From positions 1 to 64,000 of the forward strand of contig NZ_RWIN01000142.1 of assembly GCF_009761815.1 (NCBI RefSeq): a stretch of DNA of 64,000 nucleotides. The letters are read 5' to 3'. Below are positions 7,870 to 15,555 of this stretch, in pieces. The DNA is from Pseudomonas sp. PB120. Its GTDB lineage: Bacteria > Pseudomonadota > Gammaproteobacteria > Pseudomonadales > Pseudomonadaceae. How positions within the stretch are numbered: the stretch's first letter is position 1; every line of letters begins with the position of its first letter. A model generated the notes under the pieces. It was not told the DNA's origin, ran no database searches, and worked only from the letters and a program-made list of their open reading frames with translations. The position numbers and the translations under genes were made by a program.

Positions 7870-8652
7870 ATGATTGAGCAACCTGCGGCCTGCCGCATCC
7901 ATGTCGAGGCCTCGGCCCCGGCGTTTCAGCCACAAGCCGAGCAATGGGCCGAACGCCTGGGTTTGCCGCTGCAAGTGGCGGATGGCGAGTTTGCCTTGCA
8001 GGTGGGCGAGCAGGGCTTGCAGTTGCAACAACTCGGGCCGGATGCACCGGGGCCGGTGCGGGTGGATTTCGTCGAAGGTGGTGCGGCGCATCGCCGTTTG
8101 TTCGGTGGTGGCACCGGGCAGATGATCGCCAAGGCTGTTGGCATCGCGCAGGGCGTGCGTCCTCGGGTTCTGGATGCCACGGCAGGGCTGGGCAAGGATG
8201 CGTTCGTGCTGGCAAGCCTGGGCTGCCAGATGAGCCTGATCGAGCGTCAACCCTTGATCGGTGCGTTGCTGGAGGATGGCCTGGCCCGTGGCGCGGAAGA
8301 TTTCGACGTGGCGCCGATCGTGGCGCGCATGCGATTGCTCAAGGGCAACTCAATCGAGGTGATGCGCAATTGGGAAGGCGAGCCGCCGCAGGTCATCTAC
8401 CTGGACCCTATGTTCCCGCACCGTGAGAAAACGGCGTTGGTGAAGAAGGAAATGCGCTTGTTCCGGCCGTTGGTAGGCGACGATCCGGATGCACCGGCAT
8501 TGCTTGAAGCGGCACTGGCGCTGGCCAGCCATCGGGTGGTGGTCAAGCGACCGCGCAAGGCGCCGTGCATTGCGGGGCCCAAGCCAAGTCATGCGCTGGA
8601 CGGGAAATCCAGTCGGTATGACATTTATCCGAAGAAGGCGCTCAAGCCCTGA
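7870..8652 (+). CDS. rsmJ: 16S rRNA (guanine(1516)-N(2))-methyltransferase RsmJ
   Basis: RsmJ uses S-adenosylmethionine to make m2G1516 in 16S rRNA of the small subunit. The 260-aa product has the SAM-binding DATAGLGKDAF at 102-112, an acidic adenosine-ribose position in LIERQP near 123-128, and the catalytic-type DPMFPHR at 179-185. These are hallmarks of the former YhiQ family, and the length is typical. The ribosome binding site is weak. The gene is divergent from the duplicated-motif gene and is followed by a REP doublet and then by mexL on the opposite strand. Confidence 0.95.
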   Translation: MIEQPAACRIHVEASAPAFQPQAEQWAERLGLPLQVADGEFALQVGEQGLQLQQLGPDAPGPVRVDFVEGGAAHRRLFGGGTGQMIAKAVGIAQGVRPRVLDATAGLGKDAFVLASLGCQMSLIERQPLIGALLEDGLARGAEDFDVAPIVARMRLLKGNSIEVMRNWEGEPPQVIYLDPMFPHREKTALVKKEMRLFRPLVGDDPDAPALLEAALALASHRVVVKRPRKAPCIAGPKPSHALDGKSSRYDIYPKKALKP

Positions 8653-8668
8653 TACCGAGGCGCGGCCA

Positions 8669-8731
8669 TCGCGAGCAGGCTCACTCCCACATTTGAAATG
8701 CATTCCCCTGTGGGAGCGAGCCTGCTCGCGA
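8669..8731. repeat. REP doublet, 63 bp, inside-out orientation
   Basis: The arm tcgcgagcaggctcactcccaca (split across 8669-8691) is inverted, with one change, at 8709-8731. The spacer is only 17 nt. It lies between the convergent 3' ends of rsmJ and mexL, where it could form a strong hairpin in either transcript. Confidence 0.9.
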
Positions 8732-8759
8732 AGGGGCCAGACCAATCAACCAAGATCCA

Positions 8760-9404
8760 TCAGGCTGTCTCTGGCCGATAAGCCCGCATAAACAACCCCA
8801 CCACTTCCCGCACATGTTCCTCGGCCGCCTCCCCGGTCAGCGGCTCGCCGCACCCATAGAGCAGCCGGAAATTCCCCGCGCCCTTGAGCAGGCAGAAAAA
8901 ATGCTCTGCCGCGTTGTGCGGTTTATCGATGCTCAGCGCGCCGCTCTGATCCACCTTGGCCAGTAATCGCTCCATGCCGTGCAGCATGCGCTGCGGACCC
9001 GCCTCGAAGAAGATCTGCGAGAGTTTCGGGTCCTGGCTGCCCAGCGTCATCATCAGGCGATGCAGGTTCACCGATTCGTCGCTGTTGATCAGGTGATGAA
9101 ACCCACGCGCGATGTTCAGCAGCACCGTTTCTACCGCAATGCCGTCGGGCAATTCGAAAAACAGCGTAGGCAATTGCTCTTCACACTTGGCGACGACGGC
9201 GGCGGAGAACAGCGTTTCCTTGTCGTTGAAATGGCTGTAGACCGTGAGCTTCGACACCCCGGCCTCGGTCGCCACGGCGTCCATGCTGGTGCTCGCATAG
9301 CCATTGCTCAGAAACAGGGTTTTCGCCGCTTCGAGGATGGCCTGGCGCTTGGCCAGGTCCTTGGGGCGGCCTGGACCGTTGGGTGTTGAAAGATTGTTCG
9401 GCAT
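8760..9404 (-). CDS. mexL: TetR-family repressor of the adjacent RND pump (MexL-like)
   Basis: The 214-aa protein opens with GPGRPKDLAKRQAILEAA and a TetR helix-turn-helix at about 41-67 (DAVATEAGVSKLTVYSHF), followed by an all-helical ligand-binding domain. It is transcribed divergently from an adaptor and a permease whose lengths (366 and 1023 aa) and order match MexJ-MexK. In P. aeruginosa MexL represses mexJK, and as I recall the same neighbours (rsmJ, plsB) flank that locus. A palindrome in the 93-bp shared intergenic region is the likely operator. The TetR assignment is certain; the MexL name rests on recalled similarity and synteny. Confidence 0.9.
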   Translation of the reverse strand: MPNNLSTPNGPGRPKDLAKRQAILEAAKTLFLSNGYASTSMDAVATEAGVSKLTVYSHFNDKETLFSAAVVAKCEEQLPTLFFELPDGIAVETVLLNIARGFHHLINSDESVNLHRLMMTLGSQDPKLSQIFFEAGPQRMLHGMERLLAKVDQSGALSIDKPHNAAEHFFCLLKGAGNFRLLYGCGEPLTGEAAEEHVREVVGLFMRAYRPETA

Positions 9405-9432
9405 TCTTCGCTTTAATACTGGACTGGTGAGT

Positions 9433-9463
9433 TTGCTATTAATAACATACTGGTCAGTATAAT
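9433..9463 (+). promoter_or_regulatory. mexJK promoter with overlapping palindromic operator
   Basis: A consensus -10 TATAAT lies at 9458-9463, with TTGCTA at 9433-9438 as a possible -35 (19-bp spacing). The 14-bp palindrome atactg-gt-cagtat at 9447-9460 overlaps the first half of the -10, so a bound TetR dimer would block RNA polymerase. A further atactgg half-site lies at 9416-9422, 31 bp away, on the mexL side, which would allow autoregulation. The repressor contact is inferred. Confidence 0.7.
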
Positions 9464-9497
9464 TATTCCAAGCACCATTAGCGAAAGGTCCTTCACC

Positions 9498-10598
9498 ATG
9501 TTCCGCTATGCCTTGCCCCTCGCATTGCCAGTCAGTCTGGCGTTTTTATTGTCTGCGTGCGGTCACGAAGAGGCGCCTCAAGTCACGGTTCGCCCGGCCA
9601 TGGTCGTGCAGCCAGAGCCTTCGGCCCAGGCGATGGAAAGCTATCCCGGTGAAGTGCGGGCCCGATACGAGCCCGACCTGGCCTTCCGCATCGGGGGCAA
9701 AGTCAGCCGACGACTGGTCGAAGAAGGGCAGCGCGTCAAAGCCGACCAGCCTCTGGCGGAACTCGATCCGCAAGACGTGCGCCTGCAACTGGAGGCCACT
9801 CGCGCCCAGGTGGCGGCCGCCGAGGCCAATCTGAACCTGGTGCGTGCCGAGCGTGATCGTTACAAAACGCTGATGGACCGTCAGATGGTCAGCCGTTCGC
9901 AGTACGACAATTCTGAAAACCTTTACCGATCCGGTGAAGCGCGCCTCAAACAAATCAAAGCTGAATTCAACGTATCGAACAATCAGGCCAGCTACGCCGT
10001 GTTGCGTGCGCCCCAGGACGGTGTCGTGGCTAAACGCGCGGTTGAAGTCGGGCAGGTGGTTGCCGCCGGTCAAACCGTGTTTACCCTCGCAACCGACGGC
10101 GAGCGTGAAGTGCTGATCAGCCTGCCGGAGCAAAGCTTTGGCCGGTTCAAGGTCGGCCAGCCCGTATCGGTCGAGCTCTGGAGCCAGCCCGATCAGCGCT
10201 TCAACGGACACATCCGTGAACTGTCACCGGCAGCCGATCCAAAATCCCGCACCTTCGCCGCCCGTATCGCGTTCACCGCCGGCAAAGTCCCGGCTGAACT
10301 GGGCCAGAGCGCCCGGGTGTTCATCCAGACCGCAGAAACCGTGGCGCTGTCGGTGCCGTTGTCAGCCGTCACCGCCGAAAACGGTGCCACTTACGTGTGG
10401 GTGCTGGGCGCTAACAACACGTTGAAAAAAGCCCCGGTCCGGGTGGGCCCCTTCGGCGAGAAAACCGTACCGGTGTATGAAGGCCTGAACGCCAGTGATT
10501 GGGTCGTGGCGGCCGGGGTCCATGTGCTCCATGACGGGCAGCAGGTGCGTCCGGTGGACCGCTCCAACCGCGTGGTCAATCTGGCGGACAAGGAGTAG
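9498..10598 (+). CDS. mexJ: RND efflux periplasmic adaptor lipoprotein (MexJ-like)
   Basis: This membrane-fusion protein links the inner-membrane pump to an outer-membrane channel. The signal sequence ends in the lipobox LSAC, with lipidated Cys at 21. It continues with the first beta-barrel/lipoyl half (residues about 55-95), a coiled-coil hairpin (about 95-165), the second lipoyl half (VLRAPQDGVVAKRAVEVGQVV, about 168-190) and the beta-barrel and membrane-proximal domains. The length of 366 aa fits MexJ. mexK starts 6 nt after the stop, with its ribosome binding site inside the last codons of this gene. Expression is probably controlled by the divergent TetR gene. Confidence 0.93.
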   Translation: MFRYALPLALPVSLAFLLSACGHEEAPQVTVRPAMVVQPEPSAQAMESYPGEVRARYEPDLAFRIGGKVSRRLVEEGQRVKADQPLAELDPQDVRLQLEATRAQVAAAEANLNLVRAERDRYKTLMDRQMVSRSQYDNSENLYRSGEARLKQIKAEFNVSNNQASYAVLRAPQDGVVAKRAVEVGQVVAAGQTVFTLATDGEREVLISLPEQSFGRFKVGQPVSVELWSQPDQRFNGHIRELSPAADPKSRTFAARIAFTAGKVPAELGQSARVFIQTAETVALSVPLSAVTAENGATYVWVLGANNTLKKAPVRVGPFGEKTVPVYEGLNASDWVVAAGVHVLHDGQQVRPVDRSNRVVNLADKE

Positions 10599-10604
10599 GC
10601 CCCG

Positions 10605-13600
10605 ATGCGCTTCAACCTTTCCGAATGGGCGTTGCGTAATCGCCAGATCGTACTGTTCCTGATGCTGTTGCTGGCCATCGTCGGCGCACTTTCCTACACC
10701 AAGCTTGGCCAGAGCGAAGACCCGCCGTTTACCTTCAAAGCCATGGTCATCCGCACCAACTGGCCCGGCGCCACCGCACAGGAGGTTTCGCGTCAGGTCA
10801 CCGAACGCATCGAAAAGAAGCTGATGGAGACCGGTGAGTACGAACGCATCGTGTCGTTCTCGCGTCCGGGTGAATCGCAGGTCACTTTCGTGGCCCGTGA
10901 CTCCATGCACTCGGCGGAGATTCCCGAGCTGTGGTACCAGGTTCGCAAGAAGATCAGCGACATCCGCCAAACTCTGCCGCCGGGCATTCAGGGGCCGTTC
11001 TTCAACGATGAATTCGGCACCACGTTCGGCAATATCTACGCGTTGACCGGCGACGGTTTTGACTACGCGGTGCTCAAGGACTACGCCGACCGCATCCAGA
11101 TCCAGCTGCAACGGGTCAAGGATGTGGGCAAGGTCGACCTGCTCGGGTTGCAGGACGAGAAGATCTGGATCGAACTCTCCAACGTCAAACTCGCCACCCT
11201 CGGCTTGCCGTTGGCGGCGGTGCAACAGGCGCTTGAAGAGCAGAACGCGGTGTCCACGGCCGGGTTCTTTGAAACCACCAGCGAGCGATTGCAGCTACGG
11301 GTTTCGGGGAATTTTCAGACAGTCGATGAGATCAAGAACTTCCCTATCCGGGTCGGTGATCGTACGTTCCGTATCTCCGATGTCGCGGATGTGCGTCGTG
11401 GTTTCAACGACCCTCCGGCGCCCCGCATGCGCTTCATGGCCGAAGACGCCATCGGCCTGGCCGTGGCCATGAAAGATGGCGGTGACATTCTGGTGCTGGG
11501 CAAGGCACTGGAAGTCGAGTTCGACCGCATCCAGAAAAACCTCCCGGCGGGCATGCAACTGCGCAAGGTGTCCGATCAACCCGCCGCCGTGAAAACCGGT
11601 GTCGGAGAGTTCGTTCAGGTGTTGGTGGAAGCGCTGGCGATTGTGTTGCTGGTGAGTTTTTTCTCCCTCGGCGTGCGCACCGGCATGGTGGTGGCGCTGA
11701 CGATTCCGCTGGTGTTGGCGATGACCTTCGCCAGCATGTATTACCTGGGGATCGGCCTGCACAAGATTTCCCTCGGCGCGCTGGTGCTGGCGCTGGGCTT
11801 GCTGGTGGACGACGCGATCATCGCCGTGGAAATGATGGCGATCAAAATGGAGCAGGGCTTTGACCGGATCAAAGCCGCGAGCTACGCCTGGACCAGCACC
11901 GCGTTCCCGATGCTCACGGGCACGTTGATCACCGCCGCCGGGTTCCTGCCGATTGCCACGGCGCAATCGGGCACCGGCGAATACACCCGTTCGATCTTCC
12001 AGGTGGTGACCATCGCGCTGCTGGCGTCATGGGTGGCGGCGGTGGTGTTTGTGCCTTACCTCGGGGAAAAACTCCTGCCGGACCTGGCGAAAATTCATGC
12101 CGCCAAACATGGCAACGGCCACGGTCAACCCGACCCTTACGGCACACCGTTTTATCAGCGCGTGAGGCGTGCGGTGGAGTGGTGTGTGCGGCGGCGTAAA
12201 ACGGTGATTGCCCTGACGGTGCTGATGTTTATCGGCTCGGTGGTGCTGTTCCGCTTTGTGCCGCAGCAATTCTTTCCGGCGTCGGGTCGACTCGAATTGA
12301 TGGTCGACCTGAAACTGGCCGAGGGCGCGTCGCTGAGCAACACCGCCGATGAAGTCAAACGCCTTGAAGCCTTGTTGAAGGATCACGCCGGCATCGATAA
12401 CTACGTGGCCTACGTCGGCACCGGTTCACCGCGCTTTTACCTGCCGCTGGATCAGCAACTGCCTGCCGCGAGCTTCGCCCAGTTTGTCGTCCTGGCCAAG
12501 ACCATCGAGGAGCGTGAAACCCTGCGCACCTGGCTGATCGAAACCCTCAACGAACAGTTTCCGGCCCTGCGTTCTCGGGTGACGCGTCTTGAAAACGGCC
12601 CGCCCGTGGGCTATCCGGTGCAGTTCCGGGTCACCGGTGAGCACATCGAAGAAGTCCGCGCCCTGGCCCGTAAAGTCGCGGCCAAGGTTCGCGAGAACCC
12701 TCACGTGGTGAACGTGCATCTGGACTGGGAAGAGCCAAGCAAGGTCGTGTACCTCAACATCGATCAGGACCGCGCCCGCGCGTTGGGCGTGACTACGGCG
12801 AACCTGTCGAAGTTCTTGCAAAGCTCCCTGACCGGCTCCAGCGTCAGCCAGTACCGCGAAGACAACGAGTTGATCGAGATCCTGCTGCGCGGCACCTTGC
12901 ATGAGCGCACTGAACTGTCGTTGCTGCCAAGCCTGGCCGTGCCGACCGACAACGGACGCAGCGTGGCGCTGTCGCAGATCGCGACCCTGGAATACGGCTT
13001 TGAAGAAGGCATCATCTGGCACCGCAACCGTCTGCCGAACGTAACCATCCGCGCCGACATCTATGGCAAGGAACAACCGGCGACGCTGGTGCAGCAAATC
13101 ATGCCGACGCTCGATTCGGTTCGCGCAGAATTGCCCGACGGTTACTTGCTGGAAGTCGGCGGCACCGTGGAAGATTCGGCTCGCGGGCAGAACTCGGTGA
13201 AGGCGGGCGTGCCGCTGTTTATCGTGGTGGTGCTGACGTTGCTGATGCTGCAACTGCGCAGTTTCTCACGCACTGTAATGGTGTTTCTGACCGCGCCGCT
13301 GGGGTTGATCGGGGTGACGTTGTTCCTGATGGTGTTCCGTCAGCCGTTCGGTTTCGTGGCCATGCTCGGCACCATCGCGCTGTCCGGGATGATCATGCGC
13401 AACTCGGTGATTCTGGTGGATCAGATCGAGCAGGACATCGCCGCCGGGCTCAAACCCTGGCAAGCGATTATCGAGGCCACGGTGCGCCGCTTCCGACCCA
13501 TCGTGCTGACCGCACTCGCCGCCGTACTGGCCATGATCCCGCTGTCGCGCAGCGTGTTCTTCGGGCCGATGGCGGTTGCGATCATGGGCGGATTGATCGT

Positions 13601-13676
13601 GGCGACGGCGTTGACGTTGCTGTTCTTGCCGGCGTTGTATGCGGCGTGGTTCCGCATCAAAAAAGAACCTGCCTGA
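10605..13676 (+). CDS. mexK: RND-family multidrug efflux permease (MexK-like)
   Basis: This inner-membrane proton antiporter expels substrates through a tripartite channel. The 1023-aa sequence has the two-fold RND repeat: TM1 at about 12-32, a large periplasmic loop, TM2-6 (about 335-490), TM7 near 530-550, a second loop and TM8-12 (about 865-1010). The TM4 proton-relay pair D402-D403 (GLLVDDAIIAVE) is intact. AAGGAG at 10590-10595 serves as the ribosome binding site. No outer-membrane factor gene follows, which is also true of P. aeruginosa mexJK; that pump borrows OprM or OpmH. Substrates cannot be read from the sequence. Confidence 0.93.
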   Translation: MRFNLSEWALRNRQIVLFLMLLLAIVGALSYTKLGQSEDPPFTFKAMVIRTNWPGATAQEVSRQVTERIEKKLMETGEYERIVSFSRPGESQVTFVARDSMHSAEIPELWYQVRKKISDIRQTLPPGIQGPFFNDEFGTTFGNIYALTGDGFDYAVLKDYADRIQIQLQRVKDVGKVDLLGLQDEKIWIELSNVKLATLGLPLAAVQQALEEQNAVSTAGFFETTSERLQLRVSGNFQTVDEIKNFPIRVGDRTFRISDVADVRRGFNDPPAPRMRFMAEDAIGLAVAMKDGGDILVLGKALEVEFDRIQKNLPAGMQLRKVSDQPAAVKTGVGEFVQVLVEALAIVLLVSFFSLGVRTGMVVALTIPLVLAMTFASMYYLGIGLHKISLGALVLALGLLVDDAIIAVEMMAIKMEQGFDRIKAASYAWTSTAFPMLTGTLITAAGFLPIATAQSGTGEYTRSIFQVVTIALLASWVAAVVFVPYLGEKLLPDLAKIHAAKHGNGHGQPDPYGTPFYQRVRRAVEWCVRRRKTVIALTVLMFIGSVVLFRFVPQQFFPASGRLELMVDLKLAEGASLSNTADEVKRLEALLKDHAGIDNYVAYVGTGSPRFYLPLDQQLPAASFAQFVVLAKTIEERETLRTWLIETLNEQFPALRSRVTRLENGPPVGYPVQFRVTGEHIEEVRALARKVAAKVRENPHVVNVHLDWEEPSKVVYLNIDQDRARALGVTTANLSKFLQSSLTGSSVSQYREDNELIEILLRGTLHERTELSLLPSLAVPTDNGRSVALSQIATLEYGFEEGIIWHRNRLPNVTIRADIYGKEQPATLVQQIMPTLDSVRAELPDGYLLEVGGTVEDSARGQNSVKAGVPLFIVVVLTLLMLQLRSFSRTVMVFLTAPLGLIGVTLFLMVFRQPFGFVAMLGTIALSGMIMRNSVILVDQIEQDIAAGLKPWQAIIEATVRRFRPIVLTALAAVLAMIPLSRSVFFGPMAVAIMGGLIVATALTLLFLPALYAAWFRIKKEPA

Positions 13677-13680
13677 CCCC

Positions 13681-13780
13681 TGTAGGAGCGAGCTTGCTCG
13701 CGATGTTCGTGAACGGTAACGCGTTAAGTCTGACACCCTGCGGGGATCTCAGGTTTATCGCGAGCAAGCTCGCTCCTACA
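13681..13780. repeat. REPIN, 100 bp, class A spacer, plus orientation
   Basis: Perfect 23-bp inverted arms at 13681-13703 and 13758-13780 (core gagcgagcttgctcgc). After the left arm the spacer carries the class A core ending in aacggtaacgcg (13698-13723). It begins 5 nt after the mexK stop and lies between convergent genes. Confidence 0.95.
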
Positions 13781-13842
13781 AGTATTTCAGTAACTTCTGA
13801 CATTTAGTAAGAGGTGAAAAAACACAGGATCGGCGTTAATAC

Positions 13843-14532
13843 TTAAAGCGTACCAAACACCTTCTTCGCCAAACTGGTCGCCGCAGCCGCCGGGTTCTTG
13901 CGGATGGTTTCTTCCTGTTTGCCAATCATCTCGAACAAGCCGTTCAGCGCTTGCTCGGTCACGTAGCTTTCGATGTTTGCGCTTTTGGCATCGACCACGC
14001 CCATGGTCGCGGCTTGACCGGCGAACGAGTTGTATTGCTTCGCCAGGCCAACCTGGTCGGTGGCTTGCTTGACGATTGGCAGGAACTTGGCGCGGATCTG
14101 TTCACGGCTGGTCTTGTTCAGGTACTGCGTGGCCGAGTCGTTACCGCCGCTCAGAATGCCCTTGGCATCGTCCACCGTCATCTTCTTCACGGCGTCCACG
14201 AGGATCGGCTGGGCCTGGACCACGGCGGTTTCGGCGGCTTTGTTCATGCTGGTTTCCAGCTGATCAACCTGATCGCCCATGCCGAACTGTTTCATCTTGC
14301 TGGCGACTTTGCCCAGTTTACCCGGCAGCTCGATTTTTACGTCCGGGTTGTTGCTGAAGCCGCCCGGTGTGCCGAGCTGTTTCACGGCCAGTTGCGCGCC
14401 TTGAGTCAGGGCATCCTTGAGGCCGCCGGTGGCGTCATTTTGAGACAAGTCGCTGAGTGACAGCGCCAGGGCACTGGCAGAAATCATCAAGCCTGCGCAC
14501 AGGCCGGCGAAGCGAAGGGTAGGGCGGAACAT
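13843..14532 (-). CDS. DUF4197 domain protein, secreted
   Basis: The 229-aa product begins with a Sec signal peptide (hydrophobic 6-23, AxA-type site near ASALA-LSLSDLS) and is otherwise helical and Ala/Lys-rich. It shows the DUF4197 hallmarks: an N-terminal LSDLSQNDATGGLKDAL segment, then KFLPIVKQATDQVGL and YVTEQALNGLFEMIGKQE near 160-205. It is predicted to be periplasmic; the function of the family is unknown. AAGGAAG precedes the ATG. It lies 28 nt downstream of the YbaY lipoprotein gene in the same direction, so the two are probably co-transcribed. Confidence 0.9.
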   Translation of the reverse strand: MFRPTLRFAGLCAGLMISASALALSLSDLSQNDATGGLKDALTQGAQLAVKQLGTPGGFSNNPDVKIELPGKLGKVASKMKQFGMGDQVDQLETSMNKAAETAVVQAQPILVDAVKKMTVDDAKGILSGGNDSATQYLNKTSREQIRAKFLPIVKQATDQVGLAKQYNSFAGQAATMGVVDAKSANIESYVTEQALNGLFEMIGKQEETIRKNPAAAATSLAKKVFGTL

Positions 14533-14560
14533 GGCGGCTTCCTTGTTCTAGAAGAGGAAA

Positions 14561-14959
14561 TTAGCGGACAGCGTCGACGCGGATCTTCAATGGCTGAGGG
14601 TCGCTGCCATCGAGTTGCACAGCGTGATGTTCGGTGGTGATGAACATCAATTTGCCGTTGACTTCAATGCGTGCGCTGACGGAGTAGCGGTGGCCGGGTT
14701 TGACCTGCGCCGGATCGTAACTCAGATGGAACGGCAGCGGCACCTGGCCTTTCACCGGGCCCTTCTGTTCGTCGATCACAATGGCGGGCGCGTCGGCCAG
14801 GGAAACGTCTTGCAGGCTGACGCTCAGGGTGGCGGTCGGCGGCAGGGCGATGCGTTGCAGGTAGAAGACTTCGCCATCGAGGCTGGTTTTGGCGGCGGGT
14901 GGTAGTGATTGGCAGGCGGCGAGTAGGGCGGTCAGCCCAAGAAGTGTCAGTTTTTTCAT
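14561..14959 (-). CDS. YbaY-family lipoprotein
   Basis: The 132-aa product starts MKKLTLLGLTALLAAC, a lipoprotein signal with the lipidated Cys at 16. The mature part is one YbaY-type beta-sandwich domain, recognisable by VFYLQRIALPPTATLSVSL, the DVSLADAPA strand and HRYSVSARIE. A longer frame exists 27 bases upstream, but its extra residues would bury the signal peptide. Family members sit in the envelope; their function is unknown. It is preceded by a paralogue without a signal (15033-15398) and followed by the DUF4197 gene, forming a possible three-gene transcript. Confidence 0.9.
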   Translation of the reverse strand: MKKLTLLGLTALLAACQSLPPAAKTSLDGEVFYLQRIALPPTATLSVSLQDVSLADAPAIVIDEQKGPVKGQVPLPFHLSYDPAQVKPGHRYSVSARIEVNGKLMFITTEHHAVQLDGSDPQPLKIRVDAVR

Positions 14960-15032
14960 GAGGTAAATCCCTGTCGTTGACGCCACAAGGGTAGCGCCAA
15001 CGACAATCTAAAGGTTTTTTTCAGCCGTGGTA

Positions 15033-15398
15033 TTAGAAGCCAGAGTCCGGTTTTGTACGAACATTACGCACAATAACGTCTTCAGGGCGGAGGTGGTCGA
15101 CACCCAATTCCACTGCGTGATCTCTGGTGGTGGCGAAAATCACTTGTTCGACGGTTTCGATCCGTGCCCGGATGACATAGCGGTGGCCAGGCAAAACATC
15201 GGCAACCTTGTAGGGCAAGGTAAAGTCCAACCCTGTTGTTTCTGCGTGAAGAATGACTTGCTGAGCGAGTTCTTTGGCGGGGGCGTTTGATGAAGTGACA
15301 TCCAACAGACTGACGTGAAGTGTCGAGTTTGTGGGTAGCTCAATTCTGATCAGGTAATGCACGGTGCCGCTGATGCTCTTTTCGTATTCGCTGGTCAT
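15033..15398 (-). CDS. YbaY-like domain protein without signal peptide
   Basis: The 121-aa product aligns along its length with the neighbouring lipoprotein: VHYLIRIELPTNSTLHVSL, DVTSSNAPA and GHRYVIRARIE occupy the same order and spacing. It starts directly with MTSEYEKSISGTV and has no signal peptide or lipobox. AAGGAA lies 8 nt before the ATG, so this start is well supported, and no in-frame upstream extension is available. It is probably an older duplication of the YbaY gene 73 nt downstream. Where it acts is unclear: cytoplasmic, or exported by another route. Confidence 0.82.
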   Translation of the reverse strand: MTSEYEKSISGTVHYLIRIELPTNSTLHVSLLDVTSSNAPAKELAQQVILHAETTGLDFTLPYKVADVLPGHRYVIRARIETVEQVIFATTRDHAVELGVDHLRPEDVIVRNVRTKPDSGF

Positions 15399-15555
15399 AT
15401 TGATTTCCTTATCAAATGAATCGTCGGATATGACGAGCCGTCAGCCTATCGCCAAAGCTACGGCAACCGATGTAGGCCAATTCCCATATTCGGGGATGAT
15501 TTAGTGCCAGGCTGAACCAGAAGCTTCCTTGCTTCTGAAACCAAGTGCCTCGGGA

